Below, in pieces: positions 45,901 through 53,312 of a DNA stretch of 53,312 nucleotides. This DNA is from CAZFLY01 sp964519995 (lineage in GTDB: Bacteria > Planctomycetota > Phycisphaerae > Sedimentisphaerales > Anaerobacaceae). Within the stretch, counting starts at the first letter, position 1; every line of letters starts with the position of its first letter. The stretch covers positions 1 through 53,312 of the forward strand of contig CAZFLY010000013.1 in assembly GCA_964519995.1 (NCBI GenBank), read 5' to 3'. The notes under the pieces are model-generated. The model saw only the letters and a list, made by a program, of their open reading frames with translations, was not told where the DNA came from and ran no database searches. The position numbers and the translations under genes are program-made.

Positions 45901-47431
45901 CGCCGCACGCAAGTACGGTCTCAAGCTGGGTGTCTACCTGTCACCTGCGGACCTCTACCAGTTAAAGACAAATCCAAAGAATCCAGCCGGTTACTATGGT
46001 GACGGCAGCAGTGACGTTCCTTCCACCATTCCCATCGATCCGGCCGGCTTCAAGACGAATCCCACTGCAGGACGCACGCCGTCCGAAGGCTTTGGGAGTT
46101 ATACCTATGCGGTGAACGACTATAACCGCTATTTCCTGAACCAGCTTTACGAATTGCTGACCGAATACGGACCGATCGCCGAAGTCTGGTTTGACGGTGC
46201 CAATCCGGATCCCAGCGTCAAAGAGACCTACAACTATGCCGCGTGGTATGATTTGATCCACCACTTGCAGCCCGGTGCGGTTATTTTCGGCAAAGGGCCG
46301 GATGTGCGTTGGGTCGGCAGTGAAAGCGGTTACGGACGCACCACGGAATGGAGTGTCATTCCTCTGCCTACATCGCCCGACAACTTCATTTGGCCGGACA
46401 TGACAGCCGGGGATCTCGGCAGCCGTGCCAAACTGACGCCCGGTTCGTATCTCTGGTGGTATCCGACGGAAACAAATGTCACCATTCTCCGCGACGGCCA
46501 ATGGTTCTGGGCGCCCAACAAACGTCCCAGAAGCGTCTCGCAGTTGGTGGATATCTATTACTCGTCGATTGGTCGTAACGGGAACCTCATTTTGAACCTG
46601 TCTCCAGACACGCGTGGTCTGATTCCGGATGATCAGCTTGAAGCCTTGAGCCTGATGGCGAGGGTGGTCAAGGATACATTCGCCACAGACCTCGCCGTCG
46701 GCGGCAAGCTCACTGCCGGCACGTCCAACCCTGCCAACAGCGCGTCGCTGGCATTGGACGGAAACCTCGACACCTGGTGGGAGGCCGCGCCGGGCCATGC
46801 CAACGCGGCTTTGACGTTGACGCTTCAGGCGGCTGTCACCTTTGATGTTGTTTCGTTGCAGGAAGCGCTAGATCATCGGGGCCAGAGAATCGAATCCTTT
46901 GCCATTGAAACATGGAACGGGTCGGCGTGGGTCACGGCAGAACATGTCGCGTCAGACGAACTGACGACCGTCGGGCACAAACGGCTGATACGGCTGAAGT
47001 CGCCCGTGACCACCAGCCAGGTGCGTATCCGCATCACCGGTTCACGCCTGGAACCGACGCTGGCTGAAATGGGACTTTTTAAGCAGCCCGTGGGTTTTTT
47101 GCCTCCTGTGATTTCAGATCGTGACGCCAACGGCAAGGTGACCATCAGCAACGCCGGCGGCTTAAAGATGGTTTATACCGTTGATGGCACCATGCCGACG
47201 ACCCACTCGACTGTTTATAGCTCACCGATTTCCCTGCCGCTGGGTGGCACTGTGCAGGCCGCTTGCCTGTTACCGCACGGACAACTCGGCATAGAGGCTT
47301 CAAAGTCCTTCGCCGGAATGATGCCGATTGGTTGGAAAGTAGTCGGAGTCGACAGCCAGGAAACCCATCAGGCTGCCAACGCCGCAATTTATTCATCATA
47401 TACTGTTGGCGGATTGCTTGGAAAATTATAG
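42998..47431 (+). CDS. GH2 glycosidase - GH29 fucosidase fusion, truncated at the C-terminus
   Basis: A 1477-aa secreted glycosidase. Signal peptide to about residue 32; GH2 sugar-binding, immunoglobulin-like and TIM-barrel domains with acid/base NEQ (Glu441) and a likely nucleophile in ASEIASEVGTRG (Glu516 or 520); a DUF4982-like and further beta domains (about 620-830); a GH29 alpha-L-fucosidase domain (about 865-1200) with HYGVNTFRG, CKHHDGLCLW and nucleophile EVWFDG (Asp1066); an F5/8-type C (CBM32-like) domain (about 1235-1365); a chitobiase-like segment; and the first 20 residues of another F5/8 domain (GWKVVGVDSQETHQAANAA). The last 14 residues look unrelated. Base composition is visibly GC-richer than both neighbours. 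It would release galactose-type and fucose residues from complex glycans. Confidence 0.9.
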   Translation: MTHFIFHPSRFAATCGSLMTLWIGLSFSALAADSPRKTVSLDQGWRFHLGDVTDAIAPGYDDHEWRRVDVPHDYVVEGTFDRTNPFVYPGMDTSWYPLHGFLPVQPAVYRKTISIPADAKGQRLWLEFDGVFSNSRYWLNGQDIGSQYSGYTRSRFDITDAADYGGRNILVVRVDPRYDGWWYEGGGIYRHVRLVMLDPVHIAPDGVFVALAVADPGDGIQADATVTVTTDVTNAGGAAVTATVLSEILDTNGRQVAAESTVQTHAAGAGSKATQHIPLARASLWSLENPYLYQLRSTISVSGKVVDRLTTNFGVRHIRFDADHGFFLNGKHVKIQGVNMHQDHAGVGVAMPDRLFEWRLERLKEMGCNAIRLSHNPVAPVLLDDCDRMGFLVIAENRHLGDTYADQTPKNTPAVEHRDLTALVMRDRNHPSIILWSLCNEQWIQGSPEAAAMARAMKQRVHELDPTRQVTAAMNGGFTNPEGFLSVLDVIGINYHPEVYETVHAQCSTNPIVASEIASEVGTRGFYGTNHWDNYWGDRERGYVSVYSINAGPGGQTVGNAWPPVATNEFMAGGFVWSGFDYKGEPRPFEWPVINSHYGFMDICGFPKDSYYYYKAWWTDKPVLHLFPHWNWPGREGQEISVWVHSNCQEVELFLNDVSQGRQTVTPYHHLEWKVNHAPGRLVAKGMHNGRPIEAVVETTGAPAAIRLILDRSVLGADNADLAVVNVAVLDAQGRVVPVADNTITFTMTGPGKIIGVGNGDPSSHEPDKASSRSAFNGLAQVIVQSTSKPGPITLTATSPGLESTQVSLTTAANLPLPPASTDVNAVGDNIHSPEATAHGPIPYATLQVIADGDSDAVIAEKAAKVLPRPNQSDWMRLEWTFFLHYGVNTFRGVEWGSGREDPSEFNPSLFDADQWVRAMKEAGGKMIVLVCKHHDGLCLWPTRYTQHSVASSPWLDGKGDVVRAVADAARKYGLKLGVYLSPADLYQLKTNPKNPAGYYGDGSSDVPSTIPIDPAGFKTNPTAGRTPSEGFGSYTYAVNDYNRYFLNQLYELLTEYGPIAEVWFDGANPDPSVKETYNYAAWYDLIHHLQPGAVIFGKGPDVRWVGSESGYGRTTEWSVIPLPTSPDNFIWPDMTAGDLGSRAKLTPGSYLWWYPTETNVTILRDGQWFWAPNKRPRSVSQLVDIYYSSIGRNGNLILNLSPDTRGLIPDDQLEALSLMARVVKDTFATDLAVGGKLTAGTSNPANSASLALDGNLDTWWEAAPGHANAALTLTLQAAVTFDVVSLQEALDHRGQRIESFAIETWNGSAWVTAEHVASDELTTVGHKRLIRLKSPVTTSQVRIRITGSRLEPTLAEMGLFKQPVGFLPPVISDRDANGKVTISNAGGLKMVYTVDGTMPTTHSTVYSSPISLPLGGTVQAACLLPHGQLGIEASKSFAGMMPIGWKVVGVDSQETHQAANAAIYSSYTVGGLLGKL

Positions 47432-47450
47432 CTGAGGATGTCTAATTAAC

Positions 47451-48809
47451 ATGTCCGTACTCAAAATAGCCGGCAAAATGTATTGGCTGCGGAAAGCGGA
47501 ACGCTTGGATCGTGGTCAGATCGAGGCGTTGCGAAAGAGACGCCTTCGGAGGCTGCTGAAATATGTCCTTACAAGGTCGCGGTTCTATCAGAACTACTAC
47601 CGTAGACATGGCATAACAATCGATAATATTGACCAAATCGGTCTAAGGGACATACCTCCCATCGACAAGGAAATCGTGATGGACAACTTTGATGACCTTG
47701 TTTGCAATTCGTCCATCAAGAGAAAAGATGTGGAAAGATTCATCAGCGACCCTTCAACTGTGGGCAAGAAATATCGTGGCCGATATCAAGTGATACATAC
47801 CTCTGGCTCGACTGGGACAATTGGCATTTTCCTTTATAGTTCGAATGAGTGGAATTTGGCCAGAGCTCTGATTGCCACACGGGTGCTTGGTCTGAAAATT
47901 CATCCATTTAGAGTGAGGCACGCTTTCGTTGTAAAATTAGGCGGCCATTATGGCGGGGCGACCCTATGTCAGGCTGCCCCGAACCTGTTTTTCAAACAGT
48001 TGGCTGTTCCGATCGACTGTCCGTTGGAGGAAATGGTTAGAGTCATAAACGACTTTCAACCCGATTTCTTGACAGGCTATGCCTCGGGTCTCTATTTACT
48101 GGCTCAACAGCAGATTAAAGGCAGTATAAATATCAGGCCGCGAAAAGTAATAAGTTCCGCTGAACCGCTTACCTGTGAGATGAAGCAGGCCATAGTAAGC
48201 GCATTTGGTGTACAGCCGGTGGATTTGTACGCTGCGTGCGAATCCATTGTGATAGGTGCATCTTGTGATAGCCACCAGGGTTTTCACTTATTTGATGACT
48301 GGCACTGCCTGGAAGTTGTCGATGGTGATGGCAAAGATGTTGCTGTTGGTTCTTCCGGCTGGCTGATTTTGACTAATCTCTATAACTATACTCAGCCTCT
48401 GATACGCTACCGGATGAGTGACAAGATTGTGCTGGACGATGAAAAGTGTCTATGCGGCCGACCATTTGTATTGATGAAGGATTTCGTGGGAAGATCGGAA
48501 GAAATGCTATGGTTCGAAAGGACTGATGGCCGGAGGGAGTGTATTCATCCCTCTACAATTGCGGATTTTTTTGTCCCTGGTCTTGAGAAATTCCAGCTCA
48601 TTCAAGTCCGACCAAACCGACTTCTTATGAAGGTAGTAGTAAACGATGGTGAGCACGATGTTGCATCACGCATTCATAGAAAGATGTGGGACATTCTTCG
48701 GGCAAGGCGGCTTGATAAAGTAGTTCGGTTTGAAACTCAGGTAGTTAGGCAGATAGCGAGCGATCCGAGGACGGGAAAATTTAAGCTCATAGTGCCGTTT
48801 GACGAGTAA
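47451..48809 (+). CDS. CapK/PaaK-like adenylate-forming enzyme
   Basis: The 452-aa protein resembles the phenylacetate-CoA ligase/CapK family (COG1541): an N-terminal RRLLKYVLTRSRFYQNYYRR helix pair, the ATP-binding P-loop HTSGSTGTIGIF, the aromatic/acid AACESI region and LIRYRMSDKIVL. CapK-like members sit in polysaccharide or secondary-metabolite clusters and activate an acyl group; the substrate here is unknown. Composition returns to that of the host genome. It starts 19 bases after the truncated glycosidase ends, and may depend on read-through from it. Confidence 0.85.
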   Translation: MSVLKIAGKMYWLRKAERLDRGQIEALRKRRLRRLLKYVLTRSRFYQNYYRRHGITIDNIDQIGLRDIPPIDKEIVMDNFDDLVCNSSIKRKDVERFISDPSTVGKKYRGRYQVIHTSGSTGTIGIFLYSSNEWNLARALIATRVLGLKIHPFRVRHAFVVKLGGHYGGATLCQAAPNLFFKQLAVPIDCPLEEMVRVINDFQPDFLTGYASGLYLLAQQQIKGSINIRPRKVISSAEPLTCEMKQAIVSAFGVQPVDLYAACESIVIGASCDSHQGFHLFDDWHCLEVVDGDGKDVAVGSSGWLILTNLYNYTQPLIRYRMSDKIVLDDEKCLCGRPFVLMKDFVGRSEEMLWFERTDGRRECIHPSTIADFFVPGLEKFQLIQVRPNRLLMKVVVNDGEHDVASRIHRKMWDILRARRLDKVVRFETQVVRQIASDPRTGKFKLIVPFDE

Positions 48810-48863
48810 GCAGACGTGGACTTTGGAGTAACTTGTTGGAAAGGAAAGCATGTTAGGGAAAAA

Positions 48864-48920
48864 CGCGCCCGGCAGGACTTGAACCTGTAACCTTTGGATT
48901 CGAAGTCCTTTTCTCTGAGC
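48864..48920 (-). pseudogene. 3' fragment of a tRNA-Arg(UCG) gene
   Basis: On the minus strand the fragment runs from the remains of a D-arm (GCTCAGAG) through an anticodon stem-loop with loop CTTCGAA (anticodon TCG), variable loop AGGTT, T-arm ACAGG-TTCAAGT-CCTGC and the acceptor 3' strand CGGGCGC plus G, then TTTTT. The 5' acceptor strand GCGCCCG and a full D-arm are absent, and two anticodon-stem pairs are mismatched. This is what remains when an element integrates into a tRNA 3' end. Confidence 0.75.
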
Positions 48921-49074
48921 ATAACACAAGTATGCATAATGGCTTAGAACGCGGTTTTTGGCCGAAAATGAGACAATTTTGCTCCCAGGCGGATTTTAGC
49001 ATCGATTCTGGACGTGAGCGATGTCTTGGCACCTGATGCTGTTGTATCTGATGGACTGGTTTCTATGCGGCGGC

Positions 49075-49275
49075 TCAGTATGGAATATCTTGCTCTTTGC
49101 AGAACTTGGCAATATAGCCACCAATGCACATCCCAATCGAAGCCTCAAAGGGCTAAGCTGGCCACATTCCATCTCGCTCTTGATTGCTATCCTCACCGCG
49201 TCACGTTGTAACAGTATATCCTTTGCACATAGTCGACAAACGGAATCCGTTTTCATACTTAACCAGAACTTCCAT
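49075..49275 (-). pseudogene. OsmC-family pseudogene
   Basis: Minus-strand reading from ATG at 49275 gives MEVLVKYENGFRLSTMCKGY, TVTT-stop-RGEDSNQERDGMWPA-stop-PFEASIGMCIGGYIAKFCKE, QDIPY-stop. This matches the OsmC/Ohr fold (VKY..GFRF......YTVTT, PAQLF.ASIGMCIGGYIA.FC). Three in-frame stops and loss of everything after QDIPY show it is dead. AAGGAGT upstream is a relic ribosome site. OsmC proteins are thiol peroxidase-like enzymes. Confidence 0.75.
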
Positions 49276-49288
49276 TGGCAATGACTCC

Positions 49289-51136
49289 TTATCTCTTACA
49301 GAGCATTCCATGAATTCCTTCTGCTGCTATCTTAGCATCGGCAATGGCAGTGACTGCATCTAAGTTTTGATTTACTATATCGCCACCGGCAAATACTTTG
49401 GAAATTGTGGTCATACCATTTTCGTCAACCTTTACTTTTCTTTGCGGCGTAAACCCAAGTTTTTCAAAGAACTCTTTTGGCAGAAACGAAAAGTCAGGAG
49501 CCTGACCAATGGCCTCGATTATCATGTCCCCCTCCAGGCACATCTGCTTTTCTTCGTAAAAAGTGGGGCTGAATCTGCCTTGTTCGTCAAATACCGATTT
49601 AACTTTCACACATGAAAGTCCTTTTATTCTGCCATCTTCAACTTTAACTTCTTTTGGTCCCCACCCGGGATTAAATTGAATTCCTTCTGCCTTCGCTTCT
49701 TCAATTTCATCCTCTGTTGCGGGCAGCTCGTCCCAGTCTTCCAGAGAAACCGTTTTAGTTATCACGTTCTGGCCGGGATATTGCATATGCTGCAAACGAA
49801 GTGCTTCCCTGGCTACGTCCATAGCCACATTTCCACCGCCGATAACGATTATTCCTTTGCCCACTTTTGTTCCTGAGCCGATCTTGTTCTGTTCCAGAAA
49901 CGGAAGTGCTAAATGAGCTTTGTCAATGTTTTTGACCTTTGTGGAACGACTCACAGTTGTTCCTATACCAAGATAGATTGCATCGTATTCTTTTAGAATA
50001 TCTTCAAAAAAAGTGTCTTTGCCTATTGTGGTATTAAATCTAAATTCAACTCCCAAAGAAGCAATGTAGTTTACATCTTTATCTATCGCCTCAACGGGCA
50101 ACCTGTAAGGTGGCGGTCCAATTCGCATCATGCCCCCACCGCCGGGCAAAGAGTCAAAAATAACTACCTTATAACCTTTCAAGGCAAGAAAATAAGCTAC
50201 AGATAAACCACTTGGGCCTGCGCCTATGACAGCAACTTTCTTGCCGGTAGGTTCAGCTGGTTTAAGTTCCAATGCAGTTTTGTAGTCTTTAATAGAATCC
50301 GCAACGAACCTCTTCAGCCACCTTATAGCTACTGCTTCCCCTCTAATACTTAGTGAGCAAGCTGCTTCGCAATATTTCATACATACCCTTCCACAGATAG
50401 AAGGGATCGGATTATCCTCAAATATTTTTCTTAAAGATTCATCGGGTTTATCCTCATAAATGGCCTTAATATAATCTGAAATCTTCAGATGTGCCGGGCA
50501 GGCTTCCTCGCATAGCTTACATTCCAGGCATCGAGAAGCTTCCTTTTTGGCTTCTTTTTTGTTATAGCCTATCACCTGCTCCACGAAGGATAGTTTTCTT
50601 TCCTCAGGTTGAACCTCTGGCATAGACACGCGCTGTGGTGCAAATAAGGAATACTCAAGGTCAGGGACAAATCCTTCGTAGTTTTCTTTGCGGTGGGCAA
50701 GGCTTGCTTTAAGTATGGAATACTGTCCAGAGCCGAGGAAATGCTCTTTATCAGTTTTTTCATCCTTGGGCAGGAAGGTAAAAGTATTCGTATCGAAGTG
50801 TATATGGAAATAGTCCCTGGATAGTCTAAAGGAACCAGCGGGGCAAATGTCCACACATAAGCCACAAAAGCAGCATCTGCCATAATCAAGTTTGGGACGC
50901 TCATTTTTCTCGCCGGGCTTTGGTTCTATCTCAGGTATCTCCACCATGGTGATAGCTTCGTTTGGACATATATCAGCGCAATTACCACAGCCTGTGCATT
51001 TTTCCCAGTCGTTAAGATGGAAACCTCGATATCTAAGTGCCGGCTCTTTTGGCTCAAAAGGATACCTCAAGGTTCGCGGCTTTTTGAACAAATAATTAAC
51101 TGCCTTGAATGGGCTTAGTATACTTCCCTTTTTCAT
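49289..51136 (-). CDS. Ferredoxin-domain/GltD-like FAD oxidoreductase
   Basis: The 615-aa flavoprotein joins three modules: an NuoI-like double 4Fe-4S ferredoxin (Cys47/50/53/57 and Cys88/91/94/98), a GltD-type 4Fe-4S domain (CLECKLCEEACP at 203-214; CGRVCMKYCEAAC at 248-260), and a glutamate synthase small-subunit-like FAD/NAD(P) part with GAGPSGLS (305-312) and GGGNVAMDVA (near 430). Such fusions feed electrons from NAD(P)H to ferredoxin-linked or complex I-like membrane enzymes. Upstream in the operon are an MFS gene and the end of a nuoD-like gene. It begins 27 bp after the MFS stop. Confidence 0.88.
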   Translation of the reverse strand: MKKGSILSPFKAVNYLFKKPRTLRYPFEPKEPALRYRGFHLNDWEKCTGCGNCADICPNEAITMVEIPEIEPKPGEKNERPKLDYGRCCFCGLCVDICPAGSFRLSRDYFHIHFDTNTFTFLPKDEKTDKEHFLGSGQYSILKASLAHRKENYEGFVPDLEYSLFAPQRVSMPEVQPEERKLSFVEQVIGYNKKEAKKEASRCLECKLCEEACPAHLKISDYIKAIYEDKPDESLRKIFEDNPIPSICGRVCMKYCEAACSLSIRGEAVAIRWLKRFVADSIKDYKTALELKPAEPTGKKVAVIGAGPSGLSVAYFLALKGYKVVIFDSLPGGGGMMRIGPPPYRLPVEAIDKDVNYIASLGVEFRFNTTIGKDTFFEDILKEYDAIYLGIGTTVSRSTKVKNIDKAHLALPFLEQNKIGSGTKVGKGIIVIGGGNVAMDVAREALRLQHMQYPGQNVITKTVSLEDWDELPATEDEIEEAKAEGIQFNPGWGPKEVKVEDGRIKGLSCVKVKSVFDEQGRFSPTFYEEKQMCLEGDMIIEAIGQAPDFSFLPKEFFEKLGFTPQRKVKVDENGMTTISKVFAGGDIVNQNLDAVTAIADAKIAAEGIHGMLCKR

Positions 51137-51163
51137 TCTCTTGCCTTTTCCTCTTTAAAAATG

Positions 51164-52357
51164 CTATTTTTTATTTCCTTTATAAAAGCTTACATTCCTT
51201 GAATCTTTGAAATATTTTCTAAAAGTAATGAATAAAACAACTGAAACAATACTAACTACAGTGCCGTAAATAAAAGTTATATTTGGATTAATTTGCCATA
51301 AAAATCCGGCTATTAAACTAGCTGGCAGTGTTATTAAACCTATTGTAGTATGAAATGTTCCTAAAGCTGTTGCTCTTAACTCTTCCGAAGACAAATCAGA
51401 CACATAAGCCCGTTGGTTTCCGTCAATTATCGCATAGACTATACCATAAAGAGCAAATAAGACTATAAAGGATATTAGAGAATTGAAAAAGGCGAAACCA
51501 AGAGAGGTTAATGAAAATAGCAAGTAACCAAAAACGATAACTTTTTTCCTTCCTATTTTGTCAGAAAGAGTGCCAAAGGGAATAGCAAATACAGCATAAA
51601 AAATGTTGAATAAGATATATAGGAGGATTGGCGCTCCGATTGATAATTTACCTGTAAAGAATTCTCGTGCTCTAAGAATGAAAAACATATAACTGAAATT
51701 TGCCAATGCGAATATATCAGAAATCAGGATGAATAGCTTAAGAGATTTCGGAAGTTTTTTTAGACCTATTTTTAGAGTTATGTGTTGTGGCTCTCTTTTC
51801 CCTTCTTTTACAAAATGTAATGGAATTAAAGAAAAAAATGCAATGATTGCAGCAAAGAATATAATTGACTTAAAATCAAATCTCAAAAACCAGAATAGAA
51901 GAAAAACAACAATTGATCCTGCAATTGCTCCAGAAGTATCCAAAGCTCTATGAATTCCGAACCCTTTGCCCCTTTCTTTTGGCATAGAATCTGCAATAAT
52001 AGCGTCTCTTGGCGCAGTTCTTAAACCCTTGCCTACTCTTTCCAGACCCGCAAAAACTAAAATATGCTGCCATATTTTGGAGAAAGCCAAGAATAACTTG
52101 AAAACAGATGAAGTTAAGTACCCAGAAAAAACAAATATTTTCCTTTTCCCTGTTTTGTCAGACAAAAAACCACAAAGAACTTTTAGGATACTTGAAATAC
52201 TGTCCCTTAATCCCCCGATTAACCCAACAACCAAACCAGTGCCACCTAGTGCTGTGATAAACATTGGCAAAATTGGCATTATCATTTCGCTGCTTAAATC
52301 ATTCAAAAAACTGACAATGCCCAATAAAAATATATTGGCATTGATTCTAACCTTCAT
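51164..52357 (-). CDS. MFS transporter
   Basis: The 397-aa permease has about 12 helices, the loop 2-3 motif GFLSDKTGKRK and its second-half counterpart GTLSDKIGRKK. Its substrate is unknown. The gene is notably AT-rich and its codon use (AAA, ATA, AGA-type) is unlike the left part of the window. Its ATG overlaps the stop of the nuoD-like gene by 4 bp and it precedes the ferredoxin/GltD gene, so it is embedded in a respiratory operon. Confidence 0.9.
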   Translation of the reverse strand: MKVRINANIFLLGIVSFLNDLSSEMIMPILPMFITALGGTGLVVGLIGGLRDSISSILKVLCGFLSDKTGKRKIFVFSGYLTSSVFKLFLAFSKIWQHILVFAGLERVGKGLRTAPRDAIIADSMPKERGKGFGIHRALDTSGAIAGSIVVFLLFWFLRFDFKSIIFFAAIIAFFSLIPLHFVKEGKREPQHITLKIGLKKLPKSLKLFILISDIFALANFSYMFFILRAREFFTGKLSIGAPILLYILFNIFYAVFAIPFGTLSDKIGRKKVIVFGYLLFSLTSLGFAFFNSLISFIVLFALYGIVYAIIDGNQRAYVSDLSSEELRATALGTFHTTIGLITLPASLIAGFLWQINPNITFIYGTVVSIVSVVLFITFRKYFKDSRNVSFYKGNKK

Positions 52358-53312
52358 CTGTCTATCTCCGGAGCAACTACATATAAACTTATCATTATAT
52401 TTCCGACATCAGCAATACTGGTATTTTCTAATAATTTTTCCAAAACGATTAAGCCATTTGGATAGGAGGGAGTTCTAAAGTGTACCCTGTAAGGCTTATC
52501 GCCGCCGTTGCTGACTAAGTAAAGACCTAACTCTCCCCGTGAAGATTCGACCCGGACGTAAGTTTCTCCTTTGGGTATTTTCCACTTGAAAGGATTGGGT
52601 ATTCTATTATAAACTGGCCCAGCAGGCATCGCATCAAGCAGTTTGAATATCATATGAACGCTTTCGATCATCTCGTCTCTTATAACCCAAAGTCTTGAAT
52701 AGGCATCGCCATCTTCTCTTACAGGAACATCCCAGTCCACCTTATCGTAGGCTGCGTAAGGTTCAACCTTTCTGATATCAAATTTCATCCCAGTTGCCCT
52801 TAAGGTTTGTCCCGTTGCGCCCCATTGTTTTGCTTGCTCCTGGGTTAACTGGCCAATGCCTTTTGCTCTTTCGTAGAATAAGCGGTTAATAAAGAAGGTA
52901 GCATCATAATCTGGCACACAGCCGCCTATGGAATGCAGCGTATTTACAATTTTATCTTTAAATCCCGGTGGGAAATCGCGTCTTACACCGCCCGGCCAAA
53001 TGTAGATGTGATATACTCTGCCGCCAGTAAGTTCTTCAAACAGATCCAAAATAAGGTCTCGGTGATACATTGCCCACTGAGCCACAGTATCAAAGCCGAG
53101 CATGTTGGCATAAGCCCACAAGCCGAATAGATGGGAAGCGACTCGGGCAAGCTCGAGATATATACTTCTTACGAAATGGGCCCTTTCCGGGACTTCTATC
53201 TGCGCCAGCTTTTCGACCGCCATCGCATATACCATTTCCATTGAATCGGGTTCTACTACATTTATTCTGCAGACCATCGGAAAATTCTGTATCCAGGTTC
53301 TGTATTCCATCA
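52354..53312 (-). CDS. nuoD: NADH-quinone oxidoreductase subunit D-like protein (partial, N-terminus off the window)
   Basis: The last 319 residues of a 49-kDa/NuoD or group 4 hydrogenase-like large subunit, running off the right edge. Family segments are ERAHFVRSIYLELARVASHL, TGGRVYHIYIWPGGVRRDFP, a conserved SRGELGLYLVSNGGDKPYRV HFRTPSYPN pattern and the C-terminal SLYVVAPEIDR. No paired C-terminal Ni-ligand motif (DPCxxC) is present, so it is the quinone-reducing complex I type rather than a NiFe hydrogenase. It forms an operon with the MFS and ferredoxin/GltD genes. Confidence 0.88.
   Translation of the reverse strand, partial: MEYRTWIQNFPMVCRINVVEPDSMEMVYAMAVEKLAQIEVPERAHFVRSIYLELARVASHLFGLWAYANMLGFDTVAQWAMYHRDLILDLFEELTGGRVYHIYIWPGGVRRDFPPGFKDKIVNTLHSIGGCVPDYDATFFINRLFYERAKGIGQLTQEQAKQWGATGQTLRATGMKFDIRKVEPYAAYDKVDWDVPVREDGDAYSRLWVIRDEMIESVHMIFKLLDAMPAGPVYNRIPNPFKWKIPKGETYVRVESSRGELGLYLVSNGGDKPYRVHFRTPSYPNGLIVLEKLLENTSIADVGNIMISLYVVAPEIDR

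Noticed and set aside
45962..46798. 278-aa minus-strand frame inside the GH29 domain
   Set aside because: Antisense to a well-supported fucosidase domain; no family likeness.
48666..48929. 87-aa minus-strand frame with LQVQVLPGA
   Set aside because: This peptide is the usual artefact of translating a tRNA T-arm; the sequence is a tRNA fragment.
1..53312. CRISPR arrays, insertion sequences, rRNA and intact tRNA genes
   Set aside because: No regularly spaced repeats, transposase motifs, rRNA signatures or complete cloverleafs were found by reading.

Overview
The window looks like a chromosomal contig from a Planctomycetota bacterium, probably class Phycisphaerae. The evidence is two secreted proteins with PEP-CTERM tails (6332-7012 and 13827-14723), a giant secreted protein combining a dockerin-like segment, lamin-tail and CotH domains (36071-42418), a secreted protein with YSPYAFSY repeats (35151-35984), and the general protein repertoire. 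This placement is inference; no rRNA is present.

Left part (1-14.7 kb), mostly housekeeping. A minus-strand translation/transcription operon runs nusA-infB-rbfA and then a degenerate HhH-GPD (endonuclease III-like) gene. An overlooked 57-codon ORF with its own intrinsic terminator lies just upstream of nusA. Then come a PEP-CTERM protein, a membrane-anchored hypothetical, the overlapping pair pyrF-murD, a PilZ protein, mgtE, queG and a YWTD-propeller PEP-CTERM protein. A dispersed repeat with a 7-bp unit lies inside murD, at the start of queG and beside the propeller gene.

Middle part (14.7-36 kb). A higBA toxin-antitoxin module sits between an intact S9 peptidase gene and a decayed copy of that gene's 3' end. 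An ABC transporter (ATPase plus FtsX/MacB-type permease) is followed closely by the S9 peptidase. Upstream on the same strand are mscS with a sensor kinase carrying one CxxCH motif, and aspS. A restriction-modification pair of MjaI type follows, its methyltransferase fused to an SNase-like domain. Then come a coiled-coil lipoprotein, cysK, cytochrome c biogenesis genes (resB, ccsA) and a di-heme peroxidase-like protein. Two C/U-rich-loop hairpins, each followed by a U-run, may be members of one small-RNA family.

Right part (36-53.3 kb), accessory and mosaic. It holds the 2115-aa CotH/lamin-tail protein, a visibly GC-richer segment coding for a GH2-GH29 glycosidase fusion that stops inside a second F5/8-type domain exactly where composition changes back, a CapK/PaaK-like adenylate-forming enzyme, a 3' fragment of a tRNA-Arg(UCG) gene (a possible attachment-site scar), and an OsmC-family pseudogene. 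The window ends in an AT-rich minus-strand operon encoding the end of a NuoD-like subunit, an MFS transporter and a ferredoxin/GltD-type flavoprotein. No CRISPR array, insertion sequence, intact tRNA or rRNA was seen.
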